Source: Acidimicrobiaceae bacterium
GTDB lineage: Bacteria > Actinomycetota > Acidimicrobiia > Acidimicrobiales > Poriferisodalaceae
Direction of reading: 5' to 3'
Assembly (NCBI GenBank): GCA_002721305.1
Contig: PBKA01000027.1
Coordinates: forward strand, 1 to 35,530
DNA length: 35,530 bases
Shown in pieces: positions 10,006 to 19,683 of the stretch (the stretch's first letter is position 1; every line of letters starts with the position of its first letter). The notes beneath the pieces are model-generated. The model was given only the letters and a program-made list of their open reading frames with translations. It made no database searches and was not told the DNA's origin. The position numbers were made by a program, and so were the translations under genes.

Positions 10006-12090
10006 ATGCCACGCACTCATCCCCTTGACCGCGTTCGAAACATCGGCATCATGGCACACATTGATGCCGGAAAGACCACCACCACCGAACGCATCCTTTA
10101 CTACACCGGTGTCAACTACAAGATTGGGGAAGTCCACGACGGTGCAGCGACTATGGACTGGATGGAACAAGAACAAGAGCGAGGTATCACCATCACCTCA
10201 GCCGCCACAACGTGCATGTGGAACGACCATGTCATCAATATCATCGACACCCCGGGCCACGTGGACTTCACAGTCGAAGTGGAGCGTTCCCTGCGCGTGC
10301 TTGATGGGGCGGTGGCCGTATTTGATGGTGTTGCAGGAGTAGAGCCTCAAACGGAAACCGTATGGCGACAAGCTGACAAATACGGCGTTCCTCGCATGTG
10401 TTTCATCAACAAGCTCGACCGCACCGGGGCATCTTTCCATGATTCTTTAGCCAGCATCGTGGACCGTTTAGAAGCCAACGTTGCAGTCCTCCAACTCCCA
10501 ATTGGCTCAGAAGCGGATTTCGCAGGGATTGTTGATCTCGTCGCCATGAACGCGGTGGTATGGCAAGGCGAAGACCTCGGCGCGAGCTACGACGTAATTG
10601 ACATCCCTGATGACCTGCAAAGCGAAGCTCAGGAACACCGAACCAAGCTCCTGGAAGTTCTTGCAGATGTAGACGAAGACATCATGCTCGCTTACTTGGA
10701 GGGAGAAGATGTCGATGAAGACACCCTGCACGACGCAATTCGCCGCGGGACCATCTCCAACCAAATTGTCCCAGTGCTTACCGGAACCGCATTTAAGAAC
10801 AAAGGTGTCCAGCCGTTACTCGACGCAGTCACTCGCTATTTGCCATCACCCCTTGACATACCAGCCATCGACGGCACCTCCCTCAACGGCGAAGAGACCC
10901 TAGAACGTCAACCGCAAGACGAGGAGCCCTTCTCGGCACTCGCTTTCAAAATCATGACGGACCCTCACGTCGGCAAACTCGTATATTTCAGGGTTTACAG
11001 CGGCAGTCTGGAAAAAGGTGGGCAGGTACTTAACACGACCACGGGCAACAAAGAGCGCATCGGTCGAATTCTGCAGATGCACGCCAACAACCGTGAAGAT
11101 CGCGATGACATCCAAGCAGGCGACATCGTCGCAGGCATAGGCCTCAAGAACACCCGGACCGGCGACACCCTTTGTGCTGCGGACAAACCGATCGTCCTGG
11201 AACAGCTCACCTTCCCCGAGCCAGTAGTCCACGTTGCCGTGGAACCTCGGTCAAAAGGCGACCAAGACAAATTAGGTAAAGCGCTTGCGGCGTTGTCAGA
11301 GGAAGATCCAACGTTTCGGGTTAAAACCGACGAAGAAACAGGTCAAACAGTTATTTCAGGTATGGGAGAACTACACCTTGAAGTGTTAGTCGATCGGATG
11401 CTACGAGAATTCAAAGTCGACGCGACGATCGGCAAGCCTCAGGTCGCCTACCGAGAAACGATTACGAAACAAGTCGAAAAATTCGAATACCGTCATATCA
11501 AACAAAGTGGCGGTTCAGGTCAATACGCGGTTGTCGTTATCAACCTTGAACCCAGCCAAGCCGGCGAAGGTTACGTCTTCGACGACACCATCAAAGGCGG
11601 GGTCATCCCAAAGGAATACATCAGTTCCGTCAACGCTGGTCTCCAGTCATCAATGGACAATGGGCCCTTGGCGGGTTTCCCAATGGTTGATGTGAAAGTC
11701 TCCCTTATTGATGGATCAACCCACGACGTGGATTCATCAGAAATGGCCTTCAAAATTGCCGGCACCATGGCAATGCGCGAAGCGGTTCGAGCCGCTGGAC
11801 CAGTACTCCTAGAACCAATCATGTCGGTCGAAGTAGTCACACCAGAGGACTATATGGGCGACGTAATTGGCGACCTCAACGCTCGGCGAGGTCGAGTTGG
11901 GCAGATGGAAAATCGAGGAACAGCCCAAGTAATTGACGCTGAGGTGCCGTTATCGGAGATGTTCGGTTACGCTAACGACCTGCGTTCGCGTACTCAGGGT
12001 CGGGCTACCTACTCGATGCAGTTCGAGAACTACCAGCAAGTGCCACCCAACATCGCCGAAGAAATCGTAAAGCGAATCCGCGGCGAGTAA
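10006..12090 (+). CDS. fusA: Elongation factor G
   Basis: EF-G is the GTPase that drives tRNA-mRNA translocation and, with RRF, ribosome recycling. The protein has 694 residues, near the usual length. The G domain carries the P-loop AHIDAGKTT (17-25), the switch segment [16 protein letters not shown] (81-85) and NKLD (135-138). Domains II-V follow, ending in a conserved domain V region with [23 protein letters not shown] 10006 gives the standard [20 protein letters not shown] start; no strong Shine-Dalgarno is visible. It lies between rpsG and tuf as in the classical str operon. No duplicate or frameshift is seen. Confidence 0.98.
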   Translation: MPRTHPLDRVRNIGIMAHIDAGKTTTTERILYYTGVNYKIGEVHDGAATMDWMEQEQERGITITSAATTCMWNDHVINIIDTPGHVDFTVEVERSLRVLDGAVAVFDGVAGVEPQTETVWRQADKYGVPRMCFINKLDRTGASFHDSLASIVDRLEANVAVLQLPIGSEADFAGIVDLVAMNAVVWQGEDLGASYDVIDIPDDLQSEAQEHRTKLLEVLADVDEDIMLAYLEGEDVDEDTLHDAIRRGTISNQIVPVLTGTAFKNKGVQPLLDAVTRYLPSPLDIPAIDGTSLNGEETLERQPQDEEPFSALAFKIMTDPHVGKLVYFRVYSGSLEKGGQVLNTTTGNKERIGRILQMHANNREDRDDIQAGDIVAGIGLKNTRTGDTLCAADKPIVLEQLTFPEPVVHVAVEPRSKGDQDKLGKALAALSEEDPTFRVKTDEETGQTVISGMGELHLEVLVDRMLREFKVDATIGKPQVAYRETITKQVEKFEYRHIKQSGGSGQYAVVVINLEPSQAGEGYVFDDTIKGGVIPKEYISSVNAGLQSSMDNGPLAGFPMVDVKVSLIDGSTHDVDSSEMAFKIAGTMAMREAVRAAGPVLLEPIMSVEVVTPEDYMGDVIGDLNARRGRVGQMENRGTAQVIDAEVPLSEMFGYANDLRSRTQGRATYSMQFENYQQVPPNIAEEIVKRIRGE

Positions 12091-12150
12091 CAATCACCAC
12101 TAACCAAGAAATATCGATCTCAAGAAAAAGGAAGACACCGGAGAGAAATC

Positions 12151-13335
12151 ATGTCCAAAGAGAAGTTTGAACGGACTAAGCCGCATGTGAATGTGGGAAC
12201 CATGGGCCATATCGACCATGGCAAGACCACACTGACTGCTGCTATTACCAAGGTTTTGGCCGAAGCTTCGGGCGGTGAAGCAACAGCCTTCGAAGACATA
12301 GATAAGGCGCCTGAGGAGCGGGAACGTGGCATCACGATCTCAATTTCTCACGTTGAATACGAGACAGCGAATCGCCACTACGCGCACGTCGACATGCCAG
12401 GCCACGCCGACTACATCAAGAATATGATTACTGGTGCCGCCCAGGTTGACGGCGCCATTCTCGTAGTGTCAGCTGCAGATGGGCCTATGCCGCAGACACG
12501 TGAGCACGTGTTGCTAGCGCGCCAAGTCGGTGTCCCCTACATCGTGGTTGCGTTGAACAAAGTCGACATGGTTGACGATGAGGAACTGCTGGAATTGGTT
12601 GAACTCGAAGTGCGTGAATTGCTGAGCGAATACGAGTTCCCCGGTGACGATGTCCCTGTCGTGAAGGTTTCCGCCTTGGGCGCGTTAGAAGGTGCCGACG
12701 GAGCAGCAGAACAGGTCATGGAGTTAATGGAAGCAGTCGATGAAGCCGTTCCTGAACCAGACCGCGACACGGACAAACCTTTCTTGATGCCGGTAGAGGA
12801 CGTTTTTTCTATCACGGGTCGAGGCACAGTTGTGACCGGCAAGATTGAAACTGGCGTCGTGAACACCGGCGAAGAAATCGAAATCGTAGGTATCCGGGAA
12901 ACGCAAACCACCACGATCACTGGTGTGGAAATGTTCCGGAAGATCCTCGATGAAGGTCAAGCCGGAGACAACGTCGGCCTGCTTCTCCGGGGTATCGACA
13001 AGGAAGAGGTTGAACGTGGTCAGGTCTGTTGCGCTAAAGGATCAATCACCCCTCACACCAAATTCGAAGCTCAGGTGTACGTGTTGACCAAAGAAGAGGG
13101 CGGCCGTCACAAGCCGTTCTTCTCGAACTATCGACCTCAGTTCTATTTCCGGACCACCGATATCACCGGAATGGTTGAGCTGCCGTCAGGTACCGAAATG
13201 TGCATGCCTGGCGACAATACCGACATGACGGTCGAATTAATCAACCCGATTGCTATGGATGAAGGTCTTCGATTCGCAATTCGTGAGGGTGGCCGTACCG
13301 TTGGTGCAGGTCGAGTCACCAAGATCCTCTCGTAA
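12151..13335 (+). CDS. tuf: Elongation factor Tu
   Basis: EF-Tu is the GTPase that delivers aminoacyl-tRNA to the A site. The protein has 394 residues. The G domain includes GHIDHGKT (19-26), [11 protein letters not shown] (switch I end), DMPGH (81-85) and NKVD (136-139). The beta-barrel domains II and III follow, ending in [17 protein letters not shown]. Met82 replaces the Cys or Ala usually found inside the DxPGH motif. The ATG at 12151 has ggagag upstream. rpsJ starts five bases after the stop, linking str to the S10 cluster. It is the only tuf copy in the window. Confidence 0.98.
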   Translation: MSKEKFERTKPHVNVGTMGHIDHGKTTLTAAITKVLAEASGGEATAFEDIDKAPEERERGITISISHVEYETANRHYAHVDMPGHADYIKNMITGAAQVDGAILVVSAADGPMPQTREHVLLARQVGVPYIVVALNKVDMVDDEELLELVELEVRELLSEYEFPGDDVPVVKVSALGALEGADGAAEQVMELMEAVDEAVPEPDRDTDKPFLMPVEDVFSITGRGTVVTGKIETGVVNTGEEIEIVGIRETQTTTITGVEMFRKILDEGQAGDNVGLLLRGIDKEEVERGQVCCAKGSITPHTKFEAQVYVLTKEEGGRHKPFFSNYRPQFYFRTTDITGMVELPSGTEMCMPGDNTDMTVELINPIAMDEGLRFAIREGGRTVGAGRVTKILS

Positions 13336-13340
13336 CGACG

Positions 13341-13661
13341 ATGGCCGCTTCGCAAAAGATCCGAATTCGCTTGAAGGCTTACGACCACGACATCGTGGAT
13401 CAAAGCACCCAAAAAATCGTTGAAACGGTTCTTAGGACCCAAGCAAATATCAAGGGTCCTGTCCCCCTGCCGACCGAAAAGCACCGGTATACGGTTGTTC
13501 GGTCACCACACAAGGACAAGGACTCCCGGGAACACTTTGAGATGCGGATTCATAAGCGACTAATCGACATAGTCGAACCTTCACCAAAGACGGTGGATTC
13601 GCTTCAACGCTTGGAATTACCTGCGGGCGTCGATATCGAGATCAAAATTCAACAGAACTAG
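13341..13661 (+). CDS. rpsJ: 30S ribosomal protein S10
   Basis: S10 is a 30S head protein that also acts as NusE in transcription antitermination with NusB. The protein has 106 residues. Conserved segments are [36 protein letters not shown] and [13 protein letters not shown]. It starts five bases after tuf and appears coupled to the str operon rather than opening the S10 operon, because a 220-base leader separates it from rplC. No clear Shine-Dalgarno is present, which fits translational coupling to tuf. Confidence 0.97.
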   Translation: MAASQKIRIRLKAYDHDIVDQSTQKIVETVLRTQANIKGPVPLPTEKHRYTVVRSPHKDKDSREHFEMRIHKRLIDIVEPSPKTVDSLQRLELPAGVDIEIKIQQN

Positions 13662-13881
13662 GGTTCTTGGGCGCATTGGGGTGGTGATTCGATCGCTACC
13701 CCGGTATCGTTTACTCTCCGCGTGCTTAGGTTTCTAGGCACACGAACCGACGTCCGGCAAGGCCGGCCCTAGGGCCGTAACCGGTCGGCACAACCTAGTT
13801 CTCGCTCCGCCGGCCATGCCGAGCGGAGCGTTCGCGTGAGCGGCGGCCGACGGCCCCATTTGGAAGAGAAAGACACCCGAC
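13662..13881 (+). promoter_or_regulatory. Hairpin-rich leader before rplC (candidate S10-operon control RNA)
   Basis: This is a 220-base non-coding gap with several inverted repeats. They are ggggt/acccc (13678-13702), an 8-bp stem with one G-U pair and loop gttt (13722-13741), ccggc/gccgg (13754-13766), a 14-base perfect palindrome (13764-13777), and a two-part stem cgctccg-c-cggc / gccg-ag-cggagcg with loop cat (13803-13830). The third and fourth overlap and so exclude each other, as in attenuators. S10 operons are often autoregulated through such leaders (L4 in E. coli). Here the leader lies after rpsJ. No intrinsic-terminator T-run is seen; a promoter may also lie here. Confidence 0.5.
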
Positions 13882-14523
13882 ATGGCGAATAAGGCGATCG
13901 TCGCCACAAAAGTGGGCATGACCCAGTTGTGGGACGATGACAACCGGGTTGTGCCTGTCACCATGCTCCAAGTCGAGCCCTGCCGCGTAGTCCAGGTAAA
14001 AACCAATGAGCGTGACGGCTACACAGCAGTCCAAGTCACCTTTGGGCAATGTGAAGCAGAAAAATTGACCAAACCCGAAGCCGGTCATTTTGGAACAGCA
14101 GGCGTTGAGCCCGGTCGACGTTTGGTGGAACTTCGGCTTGATGATGTCAGCGAAATAGAAGTTGGCCAAGAACTGGCTGCCGATGTGCTCGAAGCTGGAG
14201 AAAAAGTCGACGTTACCGCGGTGTCAAAAGGTAAGGGATTTGCGGGTGTGATGAAGCGCCACAATTTCAGTGGCCAAAAGGCCAGCCACGGCACTCACAG
14301 AGTCCACAGAGCACCCGGAGCTATAGGAGCCTGTGCTACCCCCTCTCGGGTGTTCAAAGGCACCAAGATGCCTGGGCGCATGGGCGCAGAAAAAGTGACC
14401 ACCCTCAACCTCACCGTGGTGGAAGCAGACGCAGACCGAGAGCTCCTACTTGTTCGGGGCTCAGTCCCGGGTCCCAAAGGAGGCGTAGTAGTAATCCGCG
14501 ACGCCGTGAAGGACTCACAATGA
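13882..14523 (+). CDS. rplC: 50S ribosomal protein L3
   Basis: L3 is an early-assembly 50S protein whose long loop reaches the peptidyl-transferase centre. The protein has 213 residues. Conserved parts are KVGMTQLWDDDNRVVPVT near the N-terminus, the loop KGKGFAGVMKRHNFSGQ, and the segments RAPGAIGACATPSRVFKG and KMPGRMGAEKVTT. The Gln in the loop aligns with the site methylated by PrmB in E. coli. It is the first gene after the structured leader and overlaps rplD by four bases (ATGA). Confidence 0.97.
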   Translation: MANKAIVATKVGMTQLWDDDNRVVPVTMLQVEPCRVVQVKTNERDGYTAVQVTFGQCEAEKLTKPEAGHFGTAGVEPGRRLVELRLDDVSEIEVGQELAADVLEAGEKVDVTAVSKGKGFAGVMKRHNFSGQKASHGTHRVHRAPGAIGACATPSRVFKGTKMPGRMGAEKVTTLNLTVVEADADRELLLVRGSVPGPKGGVVVIRDAVKDSQ

Positions 14524-15137
14524 CAACCACCCTTGATCTGAGAACCCAAGACGGCGGAACCGCAGGTACTGTGATGCTCGACAACGAGCTATTCGGCATC
14601 GAACCGAACCTGTCTGTCCTCCATCAAGTTGTTACAGCACAACTCGCAGCTAGAAGAAGTGGTAGTGCGAACACGAAAACGCGTGCAGAAGTTCGTGGCG
14701 GCGGGGCCAAACCCTTTCGCCAAAAGGGAACTGGTCGAGCCAGGCAGGGATCAATTCGTGCCCCACAATTCACTGGTGGCGGCGTTGTCCACGGACCCAA
14801 GCCACGCAGCTTCCGAAAAAAAGTGAATAAGAAAATGAACCGCCTCGCGCTGTGCTCTGCTCTCAGTGATCGAGCGCAAAGTGAGCGCGTGGTCGTGGTC
14901 GACCAATGGCAATTCGACGGACCCAAAACCAAAGATGCTTTGTCGGCCCTACAAAACCTTGAACTGGACGGCCGGATCATGATGGTGGTCTCGGACAACG
15001 ACGACATAGCGATTCGTAGCTTCAGAAATTTGCCGTCAGTGCAACTAGTTCAAGCAGCGGAGCTCAATGCATACGACGTACTCTGCTCGGACTGGATTGT
15101 CTTCACCAGCGAAACCCTCCCGGGGGCGAAATCATGA
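14520..15137 (+). CDS. rplD: 50S ribosomal protein L4
   Basis: L4 lines the nascent-peptide exit tunnel through an extended loop; in some bacteria it also represses the S10 operon at its leader. The protein has 205 residues. The tunnel loop shows TRAEVRGGGAKPFRQKGTGR followed by ARQGSIRAPQFTGGGVVHGP. The ATG overlaps the rplC stop, and its own stop overlaps the rplW start (ATGA in both cases), so translation of rplC, rplD and rplW is probably coupled. Mutations in this loop confer macrolide resistance in other species; nothing unusual is seen here. Confidence 0.97.
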   Translation: MTTTLDLRTQDGGTAGTVMLDNELFGIEPNLSVLHQVVTAQLAARRSGSANTKTRAEVRGGGAKPFRQKGTGRARQGSIRAPQFTGGGVVHGPKPRSFRKKVNKKMNRLALCSALSDRAQSERVVVVDQWQFDGPKTKDALSALQNLELDGRIMMVVSDNDDIAIRSFRNLPSVQLVQAAELNAYDVLCSDWIVFTSETLPGAKS

Positions 15138-15424
15138 AGGACCCACGCGACGTAGTGATTTCCCCGATCGTTTCCGAGAAGTCATATGAGCAACTCGAAC
15201 AGAACATCTATGTGTTCCAAGTCCATACATCAGCCTCCAAACCAGAGATTCGCCAAGCTGTCGAATCAATCTTTGACGTCACCGTTACCAAGATCAATAC
15301 GCTCAACCGCAAAGGTAAAGTCCGACGAAACCGACGAAACAACACGTTGGGGAAGCGACCGAACACCAAGCGGGCCATTGTCACCCTTGCCGAGGGTGAC
15401 TCGATACAGATCTTCGAGACATAG
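15134..15424 (+). CDS. rplW: 50S ribosomal protein L23
   Basis: L23 lies at the tunnel exit and is the docking site for trigger factor and the signal recognition particle. The protein has 96 residues. It begins [20 protein letters not shown], with the conserved P-I-x-(S/T)-E-K motif, and has the later basic segment [17 protein letters not shown]. It overlaps rplD by four bases, and rplB starts two bases after its stop. Confidence 0.96.
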   Translation: MKDPRDVVISPIVSEKSYEQLEQNIYVFQVHTSASKPEIRQAVESIFDVTVTKINTLNRKGKVRRNRRNNTLGKRPNTKRAIVTLAEGDSIQIFET

Positions 15425-15426
15425 TC

Positions 15427-16263
15427 ATGGGAATTCGCGTACGTAAACCATCAAGCCCAGGACGGCGCTTCCAAACGGTCTCCGACTTCAGTGAGTTGAC
15501 TACCACCCGCCCAGAAAAATCTCTTCTCGCTAAAAAGCATTCCACCGGTGGACGAAATAACAATGGCCGGAAAACCTCTCGCCATCGTGGAGGCGGCCAC
15601 AAGCAGCGCTATCGAATAATTGACTTCAAACGCACCAAGGACGGCGTTCCAGCGACGGTAGCAAGCATTGAATATGACCCGAACCGCAATTGCCGCATCG
15701 CGCTCTTGCATTATCACGATGGCGAAAAACGCTACATCTTGGCGCCAGCGGGTCTAGAGCTAGGCGACAAACTCGAAAGTGGGCAGCGTGCGGAGATTCG
15801 CGTCGGCAATGCGCTACCTCTTCGCTACATGCCGGTAGGCACCACTATTCACAACATTGAGTTGAAGCCCGGTGCCGGAGGTCAAATGGCCCGATCTGCA
15901 GGCGCGGGTGTACAACTGGTAGCAAAAGAGGGTGGCTACGCAACGGTGCGGCTCCCAAGCACTGAAATGCGTCGCGTGCCCATCGATTGCCGAGCGACGG
16001 TTGGATCCGTCGGCAACGCCGAAGCGGACTTGATCAAGATAGGCAAAGCAGGACGCAACCGGTGGAAAGGTGTTCGCCCTCAGACTCGTGGCGTGGCGAT
16101 GAACCCAGTGGATCACCCACTCGGTGGCGGTGAAGGAAAGACCTCCGGTGGCCGTCATCCAGTATCACCGTGGGGCAAACCTGAGGGCCGCACTCGGAAA
16201 AAGAACAAGAAGTCCAGCGACATGATTATTCGTCGTCGCCGTACCCGCGGATCGCGGAGGTAA
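15427..16263 (+). CDS. rplB: 50S ribosomal protein L2
   Basis: L2 is a highly conserved 23S rRNA binder needed for subunit association and peptidyl-transferase function. The protein has 278 residues. It shows [20 protein letters not shown] near the N-terminus, the rRNA-binding fold with [20 protein letters not shown], and [17 protein letters not shown]. The latter contains the conserved His corresponding to E. coli His229. The ATG lies two bases after rplW and the gene is followed by rpsS after three bases. Confidence 0.98.
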   Translation: MGIRVRKPSSPGRRFQTVSDFSELTTTRPEKSLLAKKHSTGGRNNNGRKTSRHRGGGHKQRYRIIDFKRTKDGVPATVASIEYDPNRNCRIALLHYHDGEKRYILAPAGLELGDKLESGQRAEIRVGNALPLRYMPVGTTIHNIELKPGAGGQMARSAGAGVQLVAKEGGYATVRLPSTEMRRVPIDCRATVGSVGNAEADLIKIGKAGRNRWKGVRPQTRGVAMNPVDHPLGGGEGKTSGGRHPVSPWGKPEGRTRKKNKKSSDMIIRRRRTRGSRR

Positions 16264-16266
16264 CCA

Positions 16267-16545
16267 ATGCCACGTAGTTTGAAAAAAGGCGCATTTGTCG
16301 ATGACCATCTACTGAAGAAGGTCGACGCGCTTAACGAAAGTGGCGAAAAACAGGTCGTCAAAACTTGGAGCAGACGTTCAACGATCATCCCCGAAATGAT
16401 TGGTCACACCATCGCCGTTCATGATGGACGCAAACACGTTCCTGTGTACATAACGGAGTCGATGGTCGGTCACAAACTTGGTGAGTTTTCGCCATCTCGG
16501 ACCTTCAAGTTTCACTCGGGCCAAGAACGAGGAGGTACCACGTGA
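16267..16545 (+). CDS. rpsS: 30S ribosomal protein S19
   Basis: S19 is a 30S head protein close to the A-site tRNA and the intersubunit bridge. The protein has 92 residues. The characteristic N-terminus [15 protein letters not shown] is followed by [20 protein letters not shown] and [12 protein letters not shown]. The stop overlaps the GTG start of rplV (GTGA), indicating coupled translation. A Shine-Dalgarno for rplV (aggaggt) lies inside the end of rpsS. Confidence 0.97.
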   Translation: MPRSLKKGAFVDDHLLKKVDALNESGEKQVVKTWSRRSTIIPEMIGHTIAVHDGRKHVPVYITESMVGHKLGEFSPSRTFKFHSGQERGGTT

Positions 16546-17177
16546 GTGGGCTGATTGACCTCGAAGCAGTAGCTGGAGCGCGCTCGACCCACAAATTCGC
16601 GCGTTTATCCGCTTCCAAAGCCAGAGTTGTTCTTGACCTCATCCGTGACGAAGATCTCGATCAGGCGCGAGAAGAACTTCAATTCTGCGACCGAGGAGCA
16701 GCAAAGGTGATCTCCAAGGTTCTGGAGAGCGCTGTGTCCAACGCCGAGAATAATGAGCGCCTCGCCGCCGACGAACTCTACGTAGCGGAATGCTGGGCCG
16801 ACGAAGGGCCCACATTGAAGCGATGGCGACCACGAGCTCGCGGTCGTGCTACGCGAATCAACAAACGAACCTGCCATATCACTGTGGTCGTAGCTCAACT
16901 TTCTGAAGAAGAATTGGAGACACGAGCTGCACGACTCGCTGCCTCCGGGCGGCGAAGCGCTGACGCTGACCGAGCGGCCCGGGTAGCAGCAAGCAAGGAA
17001 TCAGAAGAAGATGCGACCGTTGACAGCGAAGCCGCCGAAGAAGAAGCCCCTACTGAACAAAACCAGATCTCGGACCAACACAACGAAAGCGACGATTCAG
17101 CTACAAGTGACGACGCAGAACCTCAAACATCAGATGAGACAACGGCAGTTGACGAACAAAACGAGAAGGAGGCCTGA
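16542..17177 (+). CDS. rplV: 50S ribosomal protein L22 with long acidic C-terminal tail
   Basis: L22 forms part of the exit-tunnel constriction with L4. The conserved body covers residues about 12-120, with [29 protein letters not shown] and the tunnel hairpin around [20 protein letters not shown]. After residue 120 comes a helix-like basic/acidic stretch, then about 60 residues (151-211) with 23 Asp/Glu, two Lys and no Arg. Most L22 proteins are about 110-120 residues, so this tail nearly doubles the protein. The GTG start overlaps rpsS and has aggaggt upstream. Confidence 0.96.
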   Translation: MSGLIDLEAVAGARSTHKFARLSASKARVVLDLIRDEDLDQAREELQFCDRGAAKVISKVLESAVSNAENNERLAADELYVAECWADEGPTLKRWRPRARGRATRINKRTCHITVVVAQLSEEELETRAARLAASGRRSADADRAARVAASKESEEDATVDSEAAEEEAPTEQNQISDQHNESDDSATSDDAEPQTSDETTAVDEQNEKEA

Positions 17178-17179
17178 TC

Positions 17180-18070
17180 GTGGGGCAGAAAGTTAACCCT
17201 TACGGCTTCCGACTGGGCATCACCACCGACTGGAAATCCCGCTGGTATGCCGACAAGGACTACCAGGACTACATCATCGAAGATTGGGAAATCCGCAACT
17301 TCCTGCAAACTGAACTCCCGCACGCTGCGATCAGTCGAATTGAAGTAGAACGCACCCGAGATCGGTTGCGCGTCGACGTCCACACCGCCCGCCCCGGCAT
17401 CGTGATCGGTCGCCGTGGAGCGGAAGCAGATCGGCTCCGAGAAGGACTCACCAAAATATCCGGAAATCCAAAAGTCCAACTCAACATCCAAGAAATTAAG
17501 CAACCCGAACTGGACGCCGCTCTTATTGCCCAAGGCGTGGCGGATCAGCTAGCAGGGCGAGTCGCCTTTCGCCGTGCAATGAAACGCGCAGTCCAAAACG
17601 CACAAAAAGCAGGTGCCCTAGGGATTCGTGTCCAATGCTCCGGACGCTTAGGCGGATCTGAAATGGCCCGAACGGAGTGGTACCGCGAAGGGCGAGTACC
17701 GCTCCACACCCTGAGGGCCGACATTGACTACGGATTCCGTGAAGCTAGAACAACCGCGGGACGAATCGGCGTCAAAGTCTGGTTGTACAAGGGCGACATC
17801 TTGCCTTACAAGGTGTCCGCAGACGAACGCATCAGCAGAGAAGCGGCAATGGCGGTTGGCGAAACATCGGGATCAGCCGAACACAATGCCCCAGTCGTTT
17901 CCTCTGGTGGCCGGCGAGCAGACGTGCCAGGAGACGAAATCGAAGAGCCAGCGCCGCTGGTGAAAGAAGCTGACCCTGAGTTCGAAAAGCTTCTTGAAGA
18001 GGAAGAGCAAATCGAACGCGCAACCCGCGAACAAAGTCAAACCCCCAACTTCCGACCGGGAGATGACTGA
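17180..18070 (+). CDS. rpsC: 30S ribosomal protein S3 with acidic C-terminal extension
   Basis: S3 binds mRNA at the entry channel with S4 and S5 and contributes to helicase activity. The protein has 296 residues against about 230-275 in relatives. The N-terminus [15 protein letters not shown] is canonical, the KH domain carries GRRG at 77-80, and the C-terminal S3 domain runs to about residue 211. Residues 212-296 form an extension ending in Glu-rich [20 protein letters not shown]. The start is GTG at 17180, two bases after the rplV stop, with the Shine-Dalgarno aaggagg just before. Confidence 0.97.
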   Translation: MGQKVNPYGFRLGITTDWKSRWYADKDYQDYIIEDWEIRNFLQTELPHAAISRIEVERTRDRLRVDVHTARPGIVIGRRGAEADRLREGLTKISGNPKVQLNIQEIKQPELDAALIAQGVADQLAGRVAFRRAMKRAVQNAQKAGALGIRVQCSGRLGGSEMARTEWYREGRVPLHTLRADIDYGFREARTTAGRIGVKVWLYKGDILPYKVSADERISREAAMAVGETSGSAEHNAPVVSSGGRRADVPGDEIEEPAPLVKEADPEFEKLLEEEEQIERATREQSQTPNFRPGDD

Positions 18071-18071
18071 G

Positions 18072-18488
18072 ATGTTGATGCCCAGAAAAGTTAGGCACCG
18101 CAAGACTCATCGCGGCCGGACCAAAGGCCGCGCAAAGGGCGGAACCACCATGAACTTTGGTGATTTCGGTATTCAAGCCCTAGAACCAGGATGGATCACC
18201 GCTCGTCAGATCGAGGCCGCACGTATCGCAATGACGCGACACGTAAAACGTGGCGGAAAGGTTTGGATCAACGTCTTCCCGGATAAACCGGTAACCGCTA
18301 AACCAGCAGAAACCCGCATGGGCTCAGGGAAAGGCAACCCCGAACGTTGGGTTGCTGTCGTAAAGCCCGGCAGGGTGATGTTCGAGCTCGGCGGTGTTGA
18401 CCCAGAACTCGCCCATGGTGCACTCAACCGTGCCATCCAGAAACTCCCCATCAAGGCGCGAGTGGTGAGCCGTGAGGAGGCGATCTGA
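18072..18488 (+). CDS. rplP: 50S ribosomal protein L16
   Basis: L16 organises the A-site region and the 5S rRNA contact of the 50S subunit. The protein has 138 residues, the standard length. The start is ATG 18072, giving [16 protein letters not shown], which matches the family; a longer in-frame reading inside rpsC is rejected. The segments [20 protein letters not shown] and [19 protein letters not shown] are conserved; the Arg in [10 protein letters not shown] aligns with the Arg hydroxylated in E. coli. Its TGA shares one base with the rpmC ATG. Confidence 0.97.
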   Translation: MLMPRKVRHRKTHRGRTKGRAKGGTTMNFGDFGIQALEPGWITARQIEAARIAMTRHVKRGGKVWINVFPDKPVTAKPAETRMGSGKGNPERWVAVVKPGRVMFELGGVDPELAHGALNRAIQKLPIKARVVSREEAI

Positions 18489-18715
18489 TGGCGGCCGCAA
18501 CGGAATTACGCGAACTTGCGGACGACCAGCTCCTCGACCAGCTCGGCGATTCCAAGCAAGAACTATTCAACCTACGTTTCCAATTCGCCACAGGCCAATT
18601 GGAAAACTCGGCTCGAATTTCGCAAGTCAAACGCGACATCGCCCGAATCAACACTGTTCTCAGGGAACGAGAAATCGCGGCGGCCGAGGCAACAGCAGTG
18701 GAGGACAATTCATGA
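18488..18715 (+). CDS. rpmC: 50S ribosomal protein L29
   Basis: L29 is a small two-helix protein at the tunnel exit beside L23. The protein has 75 residues. It carries the family pattern [20 protein letters not shown], followed by [20 protein letters not shown], then the second helix. A short Ala/Glu-rich tail ends the protein. Its start shares a base with the rplP stop (TGATG), and its stop overlaps the rpsQ start (ATGA). Confidence 0.96.
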   Translation: MAAATELRELADDQLLDQLGDSKQELFNLRFQFATGQLENSARISQVKRDIARINTVLREREIAAAEATAVEDNS

Positions 18716-18990
18716 ACGACACACAGGTCACCCCACAAGAGAGAAAGCGACGGAAAACCAGAGAAGGTTTGGTCGTGTCGACGAGTATGGAAAAGACCGT
18801 AGTAGTAGCAGTCACCGAACGTGTCCGCCACGCTCGCTACTTCAAGACTGTCCAACAAACCAAGAAGCTCTACGCACACGACGAAGAAAATGACGCCCGC
18901 CTTGGAGACCGGGTTCGAGTCATGGAGACTCGACCTCTGTCAAAGAAAAAACGGTGGCGTCTCGTTGAAATCGTCGAACGAGCACGTTGA
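18712..18990 (+). CDS. rpsQ: 30S ribosomal protein S17
   Basis: S17 is an early-binding OB-fold protein of the 30S body. The protein has 92 residues. It shows [20 protein letters not shown], then [20 protein letters not shown] and the typical [20 protein letters not shown]. The ATG at 18712 overlaps the rpmC stop. A longer open frame in this register starts inside rplP/rpmC and is not credible. The N-terminal dozen residues are polar and variable as usual. Confidence 0.96.
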   Translation: MNDTQVTPQERKRRKTREGLVVSTSMEKTVVVAVTERVRHARYFKTVQQTKKLYAHDEENDARLGDRVRVMETRPLSKKKRWRLVEIVERAR

Positions 18991-19006
18991 TTTTGGAGTC
19001 GATGAA

Positions 19007-19375
19007 GTGATCCAGCAAGAATCCCGACTTAAAGTCGCCGACAACTCAGGTGCTAGAGAAGTGTTGTGTATTCGCGTCCTTGGGGGTACAGGGCGACGGT
19101 ATGCCTCGATAGGCGATGTATTCGTCGCGACGGTCAAAGATGCCATTCCCGGCGCGGGTGTGAAAAAAGGTGAAGTTGTCCGATGCGTCGTGGTACGGAC
19201 ACGCAAAGAACGCCGCCGTCCCGATGGAAGCTATATCCGATTTGATGAGAACGCTGCTGTGCTTATCGACGAAAATCGGCAACCTCGAGGTACCCGCATC
19301 TTTGGACCAGTGGGTCGTGAATTGCGAGATCACAGGTTTATGCGGATTGTCTCCTTAGCTCCGGAGGTCCTCTGA
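19007..19375 (+). CDS. rplN: 50S ribosomal protein L14
   Basis: L14 forms the intersubunit bridge with helix 44 of 16S rRNA and the binding site for the silencing factor RsfS. With GTG at 19007 the protein has 122 residues, the standard length, and the standard N-terminus [18 protein letters not shown]. ggag at 18995-18998 is a suitable Shine-Dalgarno. The longer upstream reading overlaps rpsQ and is rejected. Other conserved parts are [20 protein letters not shown] and [20 protein letters not shown]. Confidence 0.97.
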   Translation: MIQQESRLKVADNSGAREVLCIRVLGGTGRRYASIGDVFVATVKDAIPGAGVKKGEVVRCVVVRTRKERRRPDGSYIRFDENAAVLIDENRQPRGTRIFGPVGRELRDHRFMRIVSLAPEVL

Positions 19376-19683
19376 TGAAAATCAAGAAAGGCGATCTTGT
19401 TCGCGTTCTTTCGGGCAAAGACAAAGGCACTGAAGGTCACGTGATGTCAGTCGACGCAGAAAACAACCGCGTCACCGTTGAAGGCGTCCACACTGGACGT
19501 AAACATCAGCCACCCACACAAACAAACGACCAAGGCGGCATCATCGACATAGCGCTGACGATCAACGCCTCGAACGTTGCAGTCATATGCCCCAAGACCG
19601 GCGACGCGGGGCGTGTGGGATATCGCACTGAAGGCGACATAAAAGTTCGGTACCACAAGAAATCAGGGGAGGAGTTGTCGTGA
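19375..19683 (+). CDS. rplX: 50S ribosomal protein L24
   Basis: L24 is an assembly-initiator protein of the 50S subunit. The protein has 102 residues. It begins with the KOW motif region [20 protein letters not shown] and continues with [20 protein letters not shown], a typical L24 middle segment, and [13 protein letters not shown]. The ATG shares its A with the rplN stop, and the stop overlaps the rplE GTG start, which indicates coupled translation. Confidence 0.96.
   Translation: MKIKKGDLVRVLSGKDKGTEGHVMSVDAENNRVTVEGVHTGRKHQPPTQTNDQGGIIDIALTINASNVAVICPKTGDAGRVGYRTEGDIKVRYHKKSGEELS

Noticed and set aside
12537-12920. 127-codon open frame on the minus strand inside tuf, and many similar long antisense frames in rpoB, rpoC and rpoA
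   Set aside because: They lie wholly opposite strongly conserved genes, have low-complexity Ser/Thr/Arg products and no start signals; they are codon-bias shadows.
13662-13881. Possible small gene between rpsJ and rplC
   Set aside because: No open frame with a credible start and Shine-Dalgarno was found; inverted repeats dominate the stretch.
17994-18071. N-terminal extension of L16 into rpsC
   Set aside because: The extension is out-of-frame rpsC sequence; MLMPRK at 18072 matches the family start.
18821-19006. N-terminal extension of L14 overlapping rpsQ
   Set aside because: GTG 19007 with ggag upstream gives exactly the usual 122 residues.
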